Shown piece after piece: positions 38,825-47,984 of a stretch of DNA of 64,000 nucleotides; the stretch's first letter is position 1; the number at the start of each line of letters is the position of its first letter. A program made the position numbers and the translations under genes. Source of the stretch: CBFHWU01 sp965659665. GTDB lineage: Bacteria > Bacteroidota > Bacteroidia > Flavobacteriales > Flavobacteriaceae. Location: the NCBI GenBank assembly GCA_965659665.1, contig CBFHWU010000002.1, positions 20,230 to 84,229 of the forward strand, in the 5' to 3' direction. The notes below the pieces were generated by a model. It made no database searches and was not told the DNA's origin. It was given only the letters and a program-made list of their open reading frames with translations.

Positions 38825-39706
38825 TTAAAATACGGCGCGCAATCCGATGTTAAACGTTTGTCCTAATCCTGTATTAGAGCCTCGAACAAAATTGGTATAA
38901 AGTATTTCAATATGTAATGCATCGGTGAGCTGGTATTTTGTTCCTCCTCCTAGCGCCGTATAATTTTGTTCAAAATTGTTTCCAAGAGCTATCCTTTGGA
39001 GGTGTTGAGCCAATGCCAATACGGTAAATTTTGAAGAGGGAAAATAGCTTAAAAAGACGCCAGGAGCGAGATTCAAGCTATTATTAGCAAAGCTTTCAGA
39101 TGATTTACCAAAATTCCATTCTGTATTAAGTTCAGTAAACAATTGCCATGCATTGCCCTGAAAGGTATGATCGTAAAAAAAGCGATTTTGCCATATAAAC
39201 CCTTTTTGATCCAAAAACACGCCATTTTCCAATTCATTATCGACCAAAGGAATAAAAAATGAACTTTGAATTGAAAAACTAGCTGTCGACGCAAAAGGAA
39301 CAAATTTTATGGAAGGAGCGATGGAAGTAACCCCAGATCGGGCGGAGTTAGTTTGACCATCAAACTTAAAAACGTCTAGGGCATTTCTATCGTTAATCAC
39401 GTTGGAACGTATTTCTAAAATTAGTCCTAGATTTATTCTTTTCTGCTGACCTACTCCACTGTATACCTCAATCGTTGAGGTGAAAAAAGTTTCTCTCGGA
39501 ATTGTTTCATCTTCAAAAGTTGACTCCGTTTGGGTGTATAAATTATTAAACCACTTTAAATCCCATTGCCCTTGTCCGACCAGTTTTGATGGGGTATATT
39601 GTTGAATATTACTTTTTTGTTGGTGAGCATCTGTTTCAACCCCTTGTGAGGTACCTAGAAACACGGTACTAAGAAACAGAAATATTAAAGATAATTGGTG
39701 GGTCAT
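38825..39706 (-). CDS. Hypothetical outer-membrane beta-barrel protein
   Basis: 293 aa with a signal peptide (LSLIFLFLSTVFLGTSQG) and alternating amphipathic strands ending in TFNIGLRAVF, a C-terminal aromatic as in outer-membrane barrels. It resembles the transporter/MetA-pathway-like OMP group (SVAPSIKFVPF-type strand). No specific role visible. It lies 5 bp from the DUF547 stop and 23 bp before the BamA-like gene. Confidence 0.65.
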   Translation of the reverse strand: MTHQLSLIFLFLSTVFLGTSQGVETDAHQQKSNIQQYTPSKLVGQGQWDLKWFNNLYTQTESTFEDETIPRETFFTSTIEVYSGVGQQKRINLGLILEIRSNVINDRNALDVFKFDGQTNSARSGVTSIAPSIKFVPFASTASFSIQSSFFIPLVDNELENGVFLDQKGFIWQNRFFYDHTFQGNAWQLFTELNTEWNFGKSSESFANNSLNLAPGVFLSYFPSSKFTVLALAQHLQRIALGNNFEQNYTALGGGTKYQLTDALHIEILYTNFVRGSNTGLGQTFNIGLRAVF

Positions 39707-39711
39707 AAGAT

Positions 39712-40446
39712 TTAATTTGAGGTTTTTTCATGAAATTCATTTAATGACCAATTGTATTGGTGAAATAAAATTTTTGTTTTTTGAGGCAATTTTAAATTTC
39801 TGTATTGATTTATAAAATCGATCAAACTTTTCCCATTGGAAGTAAAATCGTCGTTATACCATTCAAAAATTTGGGATACTTTAGCTTTGTTTTTGTTGAC
39901 GCTCACAAAATCAGGATGATTAATCGTCAGTTGTGTTTGTCTTGTAAGTTGTTCGTCTAATACATGGGGTTTGTACGCTTGATTGATAATTGGAGGGCAA
40001 CCTAATCCAGCACAAACCAACACAAAATGAAAACGGGGATCGTAGTTAAATTTTTCAAGGAGTAATTGGTGTTCGATTTCATTTAAAGTCACCCATTTTT
40101 GTCCAATTTCGTGCTTGTCTTCATCAAAAAACCCTGGTTTATCCAAAGGGGAAGATATCGGATAATGGTTTACTATGCTCTTGATAACTAAAAGATTGTA
40201 TCCGTTGATCCAAAATGCTTGATAGTAATTGGGATTATGGACAGACACTTCTATACTTTTGGCCATCTTTAATAGAGTAGCTAAGGATTTTTCGTCCTTT
40301 TTAATTGCCAAATAGTTTATTCTTCCGTCTTTCACATAACTTTTAAAAAAGTCATCTACTTTTAAAAAATAAGTATCCAGGTCTTGTGCGTTTACTCCAA
40401 ACGATAGAAGTAAACATACAATAATAGGTATTCTGTTTATTTTCAT
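39712..40446 (-). CDS. DUF547 domain-containing secreted protein
   Basis: A signal peptide starting MKINRIPIIVCLLLSFGVNA fixes the start at 40446 (the frame is open 13 codons further). The DUF547 core shows NYYQAFWINGYNLLVIKSIV, LNEIEHQLLL, DPRFHFVLVCAGLGCPPI and the WYNDDF end. 244 aa. Function unknown; probably periplasmic. Last clearly core-genome gene before the accessory region. Confidence 0.85.
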   Translation of the reverse strand: MKINRIPIIVCLLLSFGVNAQDLDTYFLKVDDFFKSYVKDGRINYLAIKKDEKSLATLLKMAKSIEVSVHNPNYYQAFWINGYNLLVIKSIVNHYPISSPLDKPGFFDEDKHEIGQKWVTLNEIEHQLLLEKFNYDPRFHFVLVCAGLGCPPIINQAYKPHVLDEQLTRQTQLTINHPDFVSVNKNKAKVSQIFEWYNDDFTSNGKSLIDFINQYRNLKLPQKTKILFHQYNWSLNEFHEKTSN

Positions 40447-40802
40447 CATAGGATGTTGTTTGAAAAAAGCCAATTCATACCCCAAAAAAAAAGGAATGCG
40501 TAAAAACGTTAAGTTGTTGAAAATACATCAGTAGGTTGTTAGATTTTAAAGATAGTTGATTTTTGAAACTACACAAATTTTTTTCTATTATTCCATCCGT
40601 TTTGATGGGTGATTTAAAGGAATTGAGTCTATTATTTTTTTGTCATCGTCACCATTTTGACATGAGATTAATGCATTTAACATAAAAAAAAAATATTTAA
40701 TTTTTTCGTTCCAACAATTTTTTCGTTCATATTTCTCCGTTAGCGAGCATTATATTCCGTCATTCAAATATGTCAAATTACTACTATTTGAGTTTATTTT
40801 TT
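40447..40802. other. Junction of core and accessory DNA, no gene seen
   Basis: AT-rich, stops in all frames. It contains a CCATC-CGTTTT-GATGG hairpin (about 40593-40608) and a CCGTTAGCGAGC stretch at 40738-40749 similar to the GTTAGC ends of the palindromic spacers further right. I take it as the left edge of the accessory array; no tRNA or integrase attachment site was recognised. Confidence 0.45.
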
Positions 40803-41175
40803 CTATGATTGGTCTAAAGTATTATATACACTTACATTCTTTATTAAAGAAGTGGGGTTTTCGAAATTAAAACCAATAAAATCATTAAAACATGATGGAG
40901 CTGCTGAAATAATCTCATCATTTGAAATGCTAAAACAGCCTCCTCTAGGAGGATTACCACTGCCACTTTCCGAAAAATATTTTATTGTTGAACTACAATT
41001 ATTTGTTGCAGTAACCCTGCCGTTAAAAGTCCATTTATTTGTTCCTCCTACAACATGTGTAGAATACATAACTTGATTTTGTGATATAGTACGTTGACTA
41101 GAAACTTTTTGCCATCATGTATTAGATAAATTTTGTTTGTTCGCATTTTTAATAGCTACATCATATGCAACGGTC
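40803..41175 (-). pseudogene. Broken hypothetical gene with in-frame TGA
   Basis: An open segment 40803-41069 encodes a Cys- and Gly-rich 88-aa stretch (YSTHVVGGTNKWTFNGRV, PPRGGCFSISNDEI). The same frame continues upstream through VAIKNANKQNLSNT but is cut by TGA at 41115-41117 just before WQKVSSQRT. The flanking frame is clearly the same protein, so this is a nonsense-mutated, 5'-truncated gene. No family recognised. Confidence 0.45.
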
Positions 41176-41227
41176 TTGTATAAGAACAGTAGCAGAGTAA
41201 ATTTGCTATTACTTTCCGATTGAAAAT

Positions 41228-41281
41228 AAAAATAGCAGAAAAGACGAAACCTTTGGCTTAAAACTCTTTACTGCTATTTTT
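41228..41281. repeat. Palindromic spacer / bidirectional terminator-like hairpin
   Basis: AAAAATAGCAG (41228-41238) pairs perfectly with CTGCTATTTTT (41271-41281). On the minus strand it is followed by T-rich sequence, so it could end transcription of the T9SS gene at 41313. To the right comes TTTATATACCTTGTTAGC, a sequence seen again beside other spacers (42437, 59819). Confidence 0.5.
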
Positions 41282-41312
41282 TTATATACCTTGTTAGCAA
41301 ACGTTGTTTTAT

Positions 41313-42014
41313 TTATTCTTTTATGAATTTAATCGTATTTCCATTGACAAATTTTAAAAAATAAAGTCCGTTAGGGAAATTTATAATATCAATTTGTTCA
41401 TTGTTAGACATAAATCCTTTTTTAATTTCAACCCCCAAAATATTATAAATTCTATAATTCTCTTTGTTAGTCAATCCAGAAACTTTAATAAATTCACTTG
41501 ATGGGTTGGGAAATAATTTAATACTATTCTTTAATTCAAATTCGCTAGTGCTTAGAGCTTGGTTAGTAGAACGCTGATATGTAAATCCACCACCAGCACC
41601 ACCTGATGTCCAAGCAGTTATTTTAGTGTCAATATAAATGTCATCATTTATTAAGTGAAGTACTGCATCAACGTTTATTAGACTTTCAGGATTAGATGAA
41701 TGAGCATTATCCCATGTGTCAAATGTTAATGTGCCTACTCCATCAGCAATAGTACCAATTGCCCACTCTGTATCTATCGGACTAGTATAATTGGCATTGT
41801 CAAATACAGTTTCTTGTGCAATGTTAAAAATTCCCTTATTATCAGCTCTAGTTAAAATAACGTTGGCTGTAAGAGCGTCTTGATTTGCTGGTAGTGTCCA
41901 ATCAGCATAATCTGCTTTTGTCAATGTAATAGTAGGCCCTGTCCATTCAGTTTGACCATATATCTGATTAAAACTGAAAATAAAAATTGTCACTAAAATG
42001 TAAATCTGTTTCAT
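41313..42014 (-). CDS. Secreted protein with T9SS type A sorting domain
   Basis: A signal peptide MKQIYILVTIFIFSFNQIYG fixes the start at 42014. The middle (about 22-150) is a beta-rich domain (ITLTKADYADWTLPANQDAL, GTLTFDTWDNAHSSNP) of no recognised family. The C-terminus has the type IX sorting fold: SIKLFPNPSSEFIKVSGL, YRIYNILGVEIKKG, IDIINFPNGLYFLKF. 233 aa; expected to be exported through T9SS and attached to or released from the surface. The longer open frame upstream reads through a palindromic repeat and is not part of the gene. Confidence 0.82.
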   Translation of the reverse strand: MKQIYILVTIFIFSFNQIYGQTEWTGPTITLTKADYADWTLPANQDALTANVILTRADNKGIFNIAQETVFDNANYTSPIDTEWAIGTIADGVGTLTFDTWDNAHSSNPESLINVDAVLHLINDDIYIDTKITAWTSGGAGGGFTYQRSTNQALSTSEFELKNSIKLFPNPSSEFIKVSGLTNKENYRIYNILGVEIKKGFMSNNEQIDIINFPNGLYFLKFVNGNTIKFIKE

Positions 42015-42061
42015 TGTGTAAATTTTAATTATTAATATTCTGTTTTTAATGTTTGCTAACG

Positions 42062-42245
42062 CCCGGCTAAACGCAGTGGGGTTCTGGATGTTGAGTTTTT
42101 CGAGTTTACTCGATAAAACACAACATACAATAAGCACCTTATCAAATTGTGATTTAGCCATTGATGTGGCATCGTTTTCTCTCGATGGGCAGTTAAAGCT
42201 GTATGTTAAATTATAGATCATAGCGAGCAATTTGGTTTAGCGGGG
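42062..42245. repeat. 184-bp imperfect palindromic spacer
   Basis: The ends CCCGGCTAAAC (42062-42072) and GTTTAGCGGGG (42235-42245) are complementary with one mismatch. Inside is a long hairpin at 42088-42126: arms ATGTTG, GTTTT and CGAG pair with CTCG, AAAAC and CAACAT around a TTTA loop. The structure resembles a large attC-type or REP-like site. Confidence 0.55.
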
Positions 42246-42249
42246 CGAT

Positions 42250-42327
42250 GTAGCACATTTCCAAAGGGACGGGAGCGCGTCAACGGCGTGCGTAGTAACT
42301 TTGGTCAGCTTTTGCTGAATGTGCTAC
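42250..42327. repeat. 78-bp GC-rich inverted repeat, copy 1
   Basis: Bounded by GTAGCACATT and AATGTGCTAC (extended arms GATG/CATC make a perfect 13-bp terminal repeat, 42247-42330). It holds an inner hairpin GCGCGTC-AAC-GGCGTGC and CAGC-TTTT-GCTG. A second copy at 54856-54933 has the same length and four differences. The G+C content is strikingly higher than its surroundings. Confidence 0.7.
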
Positions 42328-42656
42328 ATCGGTTAGTATATGAAAAGCAGCGGGCTTTAAGCACTAACTTTTCGTTTTATAACTGACCTTTATGTTATTA
42401 TTTATCTTTCCTTTAAGCACCAAAACCGCTATTTTTTTATATACCGCTTAGGTTTGTCTTTTAATAACTTAGACACTTAAACAGAAAGAATAAAAGAGAG
42501 CATTAAGGTTACTATATACGGTGAAGCTTTAGACTTCGACAATATTGATAATCCTCTTTCTTTTCTACTAAAAATCACGTTCAGTTCTGTGAGACTTTGA
42601 TCTCGATTTCAAGTTGTTGTGAATTGAGTAGATTATTCTTTCAACAATCAATAGTT

Positions 42657-42935
42657 ATGAATAAATATAATGAAACTTTTGGAATAGACATCAGTAAAGA
42701 TGTTTTTGATTGTTATGGCAATGTTCAAGGTCATTTGCAATTTAACAATAGTGAAACAGGTTTTAAGAAGTTTCAAGAATTACTATCTAAAGATAGTTTG
42801 GTAGTAATGGAAGCTACCGGTTATTATCATTACAGATTTGCCCAATTTTTGTATCTGTATTATAGGTTAAGTAGTAAGTTAAATCTAAAAATAATGAACC
42901 AAAAACGCTTAATTAAAAAATTATGCCTCGCATAA
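42657..42935 (+). pseudogene. IS110-family transposase, N-terminal remnant
   Basis: MNKYNETFGIDISKDVFDCY is the N-terminus of DEDD transposases of IS110, followed by GHLQFNNSETGFKKFQELL and VVMEATGYYHYRFAQFLY. After about residue 70 the similarity is lost and the frame stops at 93 aa, versus about 320 for intact enzymes, so the catalytic C-terminal serine domain is gone. The only clear insertion-sequence trace in the window and one of few plus-strand genes in this region. Confidence 0.7.
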
Positions 42936-42970
42936 TAGTGTCTAAAATTCATTAAGAAAAGAGTTGTTTT

Positions 42971-43732
42971 TTAGCTCAGTTCTTTGTTGGCGATTTTTTT
43001 TATTCTATTAAATAGTCTTTTTACCTGCAAATCCCCGAAACCGTATATACTCTCTCTTTTATTAAATTCTTTGAATACAGGCCCAAATTCTTCTGTTTTG
43101 AGTTCTTCTATTATCGCTAGCAATGATTTAACTGGTCTGCCTGGATATCCCTTGGTTGGTTTTCGCTCAATATGCGCTTCCACAGAGGGTAAAATAAATG
43201 GGTAAATGGATTCTAGATCTCGTGCTGTGTTAATTAACTTTTCTAAATCGTCATTTTGATAAGAGACCCAAAGACTCGCAATTTTATTAAGCTTTGTTAG
43301 TGTCAACTTGTTTTCATAAATGGAAATTAATTCAGACTGATTTAATCCTCCGAAGCCATATTGATTATGTGATTCAGGTCTAATGAGATAAATTGCATTC
43401 TTCTGATTTCTTTTAGTCAAAAGATTTGCAACGAACCAAAAGTTTACTTGACAAAACAAATCATCCTCAAACCACAAATTAATATCAGAATTGTCATTTA
43501 TGCTCATTATTTTCTGGAACTCAGAAACCACTTTGTCATAATAGCCTTGTTCGGTTTCGCCATAACTCTGACTAAGAAATTTGGCTCTTGAACAAAACAA
43601 CTCGTCTAGGTGATTTCCTTTCGCATTCCCATCCACAAAGCATTCTCGAATTACAATAATTTCCCCATCAATGTTTTCAGGGAACTCTTGTTTAAGGGAA
43701 TCTCCGTTTAATATGTGGTATTGTTTTTTCAT
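42971..43732 (-). CDS. DUF1835 domain-containing protein
   Basis: 253 aa. The N-terminus QYHILNGDSLKQEFP and GEIIVIRECFVDGN is the DUF1835 signature; a second half with IASLWVSYQNDDLEKL is the usual companion domain. Cytosolic, function unknown. It stands alone between palindromic spacers in the accessory region. Confidence 0.78.
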   Translation of the reverse strand: MKKQYHILNGDSLKQEFPENIDGEIIVIRECFVDGNAKGNHLDELFCSRAKFLSQSYGETEQGYYDKVVSEFQKIMSINDNSDINLWFEDDLFCQVNFWFVANLLTKRNQKNAIYLIRPESHNQYGFGGLNQSELISIYENKLTLTKLNKIASLWVSYQNDDLEKLINTARDLESIYPFILPSVEAHIERKPTKGYPGRPVKSLLAIIEELKTEEFGPVFKEFNKRESIYGFGDLQVKRLFNRIKKIANKELS

Positions 43733-43778
43733 CCTTTAATAATTGCTATCGACGGTTTTTAAAAGCGTAGAGGTGAGG

Positions 43779-44660
43779 TTATGCGCCATTTTCGCTTATA
43801 CTTTGTTGTAGGTGGTTTTTTATTAATTTTCGATAATATCTTGTAAGTATCCTTTCAACTTTATTATCAGGAATTTCTTTTGAAATATTCATACCGTTTA
43901 TCCAAATTTTGGTTTTACTGTCTGATATTTTTTCAAGTGCAAATTGAAAATGTGTGAGTGTGTCTGTACCGATTATTATTCTATCAATTTTATAATATGG
44001 ATAATTATTCATCCAATTACTCGTGCTGTCTCTCCAGTAATACTCAAATCTATATCCTTCTTTAATCGGTAAACTGTCCATACTGACTGCATAATTGTTT
44101 TTCTTCAATATTTCTAATAATTCAGACTTACCATATTTTACAGTTTTGGTACATTTAAAGCATTTCAATTCTCCGTCTGAATAGGTGTATTTGTAATAAG
44201 CAGGTGGAGATGTAGCGATAAATATTATAGTAGCCGGAAGAAGTAGAATAACTGGATTTAAGCCTTTTACTTTAATTTTTAGTTTCTCAAATTCATTTAT
44301 TTTATACAAAAAAAAGTAAGAAATAGGTAAAAAACATAAAGCTACTAAATCCGAATAGTCAACTACTCTTGTAATTTTAATTAAAGTGATCTGATTGTAA
44401 CCATCAATAAATGATTGAGAAACTGGTGATTTCCAAAATATAAAGAAGAGACCAGTTAGAATTACATTTGTCTTTTTTGACCTAGGGAAAAGATATGTCA
44501 AAACCATCGGCAAAATAAGAACTCCAATAAAATCAGATAATTTTCCAGTCAACCAATTGGAATATTCCAGCTTTAAATAATGGTCGTTAGTCAATAGAAC
44601 TATTAATCCTATTATAAAGACCAAATTCTGTAAATAATATTTTCGGTTTTCTCTGTTCAT
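43779..44660 (-). CDS. Hypothetical membrane protein
   Basis: 293 aa with about five hydrophobic helices in the first 165 residues (for example LVFIIGLIVLLTND, VILLLPATIIFIATSPP) and a soluble C-terminal part with a CFKC pair (LKCFKCTKTVKYG). I do not recognise the family. Upstream (44661-44882) is spacer-like sequence without a gene. Confidence 0.65.
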   Translation of the reverse strand: MNRENRKYYLQNLVFIIGLIVLLTNDHYLKLEYSNWLTGKLSDFIGVLILPMVLTYLFPRSKKTNVILTGLFFIFWKSPVSQSFIDGYNQITLIKITRVVDYSDLVALCFLPISYFFLYKINEFEKLKIKVKGLNPVILLLPATIIFIATSPPAYYKYTYSDGELKCFKCTKTVKYGKSELLEILKKNNYAVSMDSLPIKEGYRFEYYWRDSTSNWMNNYPYYKIDRIIIGTDTLTHFQFALEKISDSKTKIWINGMNISKEIPDNKVERILTRYYRKLIKNHLQQSISENGA

Positions 44661-44882
44661 AAATCAAATACATCGTGTTTGTGTATGGTTTGTTGCGTGT
44701 TTTAAGCACCTAATTTAGCAAAAGGAAACCGAATAGAAAATCCGCGAGGATTTCAGAAGTAAGCCAGAACAATGCATAAAAAAAACATTAAATCGAGGAA
44801 CCATAAGATTAATCAAACAGTAAATATTTGGTTTTAAGAAAACAGTACTGGAATTTTATAGGAGTGATTTTGCTAAGAAGTA

Positions 44883-45815
44883 TTAATTTTTCATTCCTAT
44901 TTCTTTTAATTTTTTATTTAGAATTAATGATGCTTTCCTAGCCCCATTGTGGTTTAAATGATCTGCATCATAAAAATCAAAATAATCAAAACTTTCATGT
45001 TGAATCATATTGTAATAAGTAACATGCTGGTTCAAACTATCCAAATAAGCGAGTGTATTGGTCATTTTATCTTTCTTTTTGGGATTTAATAGATCATAAA
45101 ATTTTTTTGTATTGGGTAACGTTAGCAACACGATTTTTATGTCCTTATCATGACAATATTTAATCATGTTATCCAACAAAACTAAATTTTCCTCAAAATC
45201 AAATAGATGATCTTCAATCGCTATAGCTCTTTTTTGAATTAAATCATCCGAAAGTCTTTGCTCCGAATAATCTCTATAATTAATTCCAAAACCAGAATCA
45301 TTGCAATTTGTAATCGATCCATCTTTTATATACCGGATGAATAATTTAACATTAGATCTTAAGCCTCTTGTGAAAGAAATGAAATAATTTCTTTTATCAA
45401 AAACAGAATTATTGGGAATCTCTACATTCATATAATGTTGATAATAATATTTTCTCCATATATTTTCTTTGTTTTCAACAAGTTCAGCAAGTGTAGTGTA
45501 CTCAATATGTAAGATAATGCATTTTAAATTTTTAAATTTTGGGATATGTTTATCAAATAATAATTTATCATAATATAAAGTTTGACTTATCAAAGAAAAA
45601 TTATAGGTAGAAAAATCGATATATTTAGGATTAATGCCATAAAACGGATGCGAATTACCGAAGACTAATATTTCAGCTTTATCATACTGAAATTGAATAT
45701 CATGCGCTTTTTTTGTATAATCATTTTCAGCTGCTCTGTAAAAACATTCAAAGAAGAGGATCAGGATTACAATTGGTAAGATAAAAAGGAAGAGTTTTTT
45801 ATATTTACGAATCAT
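44883..45815 (-). CDS. SGNH-type hydrolase, partner of MBOAT acyltransferase
   Basis: 310 aa with one N-terminal helix (LFLFILPIVILILFFECFYR). LVFGNSHPFYGI is a GxSH block-I motif and DADHLNHNGA the D-x-x-H block of SGNH hydrolases such as AlgJ/AlgX and DltD. It is 12 bp downstream of the MBOAT gene, so the two very likely form an O-acetylation machine for a surface glycan (inference from AlgI-AlgJ and PatA-PatB pairs). Confidence 0.72.
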   Translation of the reverse strand: MIRKYKKLFLFILPIVILILFFECFYRAAENDYTKKAHDIQFQYDKAEILVFGNSHPFYGINPKYIDFSTYNFSLISQTLYYDKLLFDKHIPKFKNLKCIILHIEYTTLAELVENKENIWRKYYYQHYMNVEIPNNSVFDKRNYFISFTRGLRSNVKLFIRYIKDGSITNCNDSGFGINYRDYSEQRLSDDLIQKRAIAIEDHLFDFEENLVLLDNMIKYCHDKDIKIVLLTLPNTKKFYDLLNPKKKDKMTNTLAYLDSLNQHVTYYNMIQHESFDYFDFYDADHLNHNGARKASLILNKKLKEIGMKN

Positions 45816-45827
45816 TGATTCCGAGAG

Positions 45828-47222
45828 TTAAAATTGAAAATAAATAAATTTTTGATCCGAATTATGGTAATGTAAAATTAGAAAAACAGCTAGATAATAC
45901 ATCCCATATCTGATCATATGCTTGGAATAAAGCATATTAAAATAATTTTTGTGAAATCTAAATAAGAACTCACCACAAAAAGATGCACCTATTAAAAAAA
46001 GTAAAGCTTTAGGCAAAACATCAGGGAATTTAAAAGTTGACCAATCAAACAAATACCCTATGTAGGCAATTGAATGTGTCAAATTTTCTGAACGAAAAAA
46101 AATCCATGCAAAGGAAACAAAAAGAAATGTTGTTATTGTAGCTAAAAAATCTGAACTTTTATTTTGGTATGAAGGAAAAAGCGATGAAACATAAAAACCA
46201 AAAAAATGAAGTAAACCCCAGGCTACAAAGGTCCAATTTGCACCATGCCAAACCCCACTTATTAGAAATACAATAAAAACGTTTCTGAAGGTAATAATCT
46301 TATTTTTTTTGTTCCCGCCTAGTGGAATGTATACATAATCTTTAAACCAACTGCTTAATGAAATATGCCACCTGCTCCAAAATTCTTTGAGGTTGGCCGA
46401 AAAATAAGGCATTTTAAAATTATACATTAAATTAAACCCCAACATTTTAGCAATGCCTACCGCCATATCAGAATAGCCAGAAAAATCTCCGTAGATTTGA
46501 ATACTAAAAAGAAAAACCCCTAAAGCGAGTGTACTTGAATTATAATTTTCATAATTAAAGAAAATATCATCTACATATACAGAGCATTGATCAGCGATTA
46601 CGACTTTTTTAAAAAGCCCCCATAAAAATAATTTTAAACCAAATGAAAAATTTCTAGGATGAAGGAATCTTTTTTTTTCAATTTGGGTTAATAAATCCTT
46701 TGCGCGCTCTATTGGTCCTGCGATCAATTGCGGAAAAAAACCCACAAAACACAGAAATGAAATTAAATCGTTAGTGGGTCGAATTCTTTTCTTGTACACA
46801 TCTATGGTATAACTTAATGTTTGAAAGGTGTAAAAACTTATCCCTAAAGGTAAAATTAATTCTAGGTAATGAATAGTAACTCTAATACCAAAAAATGTCA
46901 GCGAATTAGTTACATTTTCTATAAAAAAATTATAATATTTAAAAGTAATTAACACACCAATATTAATAATTACACTAAACAAAAGATATCTTTTTTTTAC
47001 ATGTTGTCTTGTCTCATGGTATATTTTTTGGCCCATATTATAATCTAATAATGAACTAAAAATTATTAACGCGAGATAACTCCAATGCCAATAACCATAA
47101 AAAAAATAACTAAACAATAGTAATAAAAGGTTTTGTTTTTTTAAGTCTTTATTAAAAACAAACCAATATAAAGTGTAAAAAACAATAAAAAAAACTCCAA
47201 AATCTACTGAATTAAAAAGCAA
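45828..47222 (-). CDS. MBOAT family O-acyltransferase (AlgI-like)
   Basis: 464 aa, about ten membrane helices. Characteristic motifs are MLFNSVDFGVFFIVFYTLYW, QTLSYTIDVYKK, FFPQLIAGPIERAKDLL, FWSRWHISLSSWFKDYVYIPLG (split here at FWSRWHIS) and the catalytic His in LISGVWHGANWTF. It would pass acyl groups across the inner membrane to the SGNH partner encoded next. No polysaccharide synthesis genes adjoin it, so the target is unknown. Confidence 0.9.
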   Translation of the reverse strand: MLFNSVDFGVFFIVFYTLYWFVFNKDLKKQNLLLLLFSYFFYGYWHWSYLALIIFSSLLDYNMGQKIYHETRQHVKKRYLLFSVIINIGVLITFKYYNFFIENVTNSLTFFGIRVTIHYLELILPLGISFYTFQTLSYTIDVYKKRIRPTNDLISFLCFVGFFPQLIAGPIERAKDLLTQIEKKRFLHPRNFSFGLKLFLWGLFKKVVIADQCSVYVDDIFFNYENYNSSTLALGVFLFSIQIYGDFSGYSDMAVGIAKMLGFNLMYNFKMPYFSANLKEFWSRWHISLSSWFKDYVYIPLGGNKKNKIITFRNVFIVFLISGVWHGANWTFVAWGLLHFFGFYVSSLFPSYQNKSSDFLATITTFLFVSFAWIFFRSENLTHSIAYIGYLFDWSTFKFPDVLPKALLFLIGASFCGEFLFRFHKNYFNMLYSKHMIRYGMYYLAVFLILHYHNSDQKFIYFQF

Positions 47223-47415
47223 AATATTACAATAAGTAAGTGAAAATATGTAAAAAAGACTATACTATCAATATTGTTTATGTTTTAAATAAATTATATT
47301 AAATAAATATAGCTAAATCGATAAAAAATAACATTAATTTTTTGAGCAAAAACCCAAATTATAGCATTAAAAAATATCGCTGTAACTAAGGCTATACCTC
47401 ATAAAAAGTGTGTAT
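47223..47415. other. Intergenic, no gene seen
   Basis: Very AT-rich, stops in all frames, no recognised repeat. Probably holds the promoter of the MBOAT gene. Confidence 0.4.
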
Positions 47416-47960
47416 TTATTTTTTGGTTATTTCGTAGCAAAAATGTTTTTCGTATGCAGGATGATTAATCATTTCAGGATGATTGAATTCTCTCTTTTTT
47501 TGTCATTCCTATTTTCTTCATAACATTTTGGGATTTATTATTCTTTATCGGGCAGACTGATATTATTTTATTTATACCTAATTCATTAAATGCATATTCA
47601 AGACATTTCTTTCCACCTTCTGTTGCATATCCTTTTCCCCAGGCATTTCTTTTTAATCTCCAACCAATATCAATTGCAGGAGTAAATGTTGTTTTATAAT
47701 CTTGAAATGCAAGACCTATCATTCCAATAAATTCATTTGTTTCTAATATTTCAGCTGCGTAGTATGTGAATCCATTTTTAGCAAAATGGTTTCTGAGTTT
47801 ATCTATGAGTTTCTCAACTTCTTTTTTCGATAGTGTATTTCGGAAAGTGTTCCATTACATCTTCATCAGAATTTAACTTTGCAAATTCTTCCAAATCTTC
47901 GTTTCTCCATTTTCGAAAACCTAATCTCTCTGATTTAAATATGTATTCGCTTTTATTCAT
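47416..47960 (-). pseudogene. GNAT (RimJ/RimL-like) acetyltransferase with two frameshifts
   Basis: Reading from the ATG at 47960: SERLGFRKWRNEDLEEFAKL, then a frame change in an A6 run (about 47850). The next frame gives EVEKLIDKLRNHFAKNG, GLAFQDYKTTFTPAIDIGWR and AWGKGYATEGGKKCLEYAFN, then a second change in an A7 run (47495-47501), after which EFNHPEMINHPAYEKHFCYE completes a normal 180-aa protein to a stop at 47416. Both differences are one extra A. Either a true double frameshift or base-calling errors in homopolymers. Confidence 0.75.
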
Positions 47961-47984
47961 TTTTAAATGGAAGCTAACCCAGTG

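Noticed and set aside
41313..42230. Long version of the T9SS protein (305 aa).
   Set aside because: The first 72 codons cross the 184-bp palindromic spacer and precede a perfect signal peptide; the shorter start at 42014 is right.
44661..44882. Possible small gene or RNA between the membrane protein and the SGNH gene.
   Set aside because: Stops in all frames and no stable conserved structure recognised; treated as spacer.
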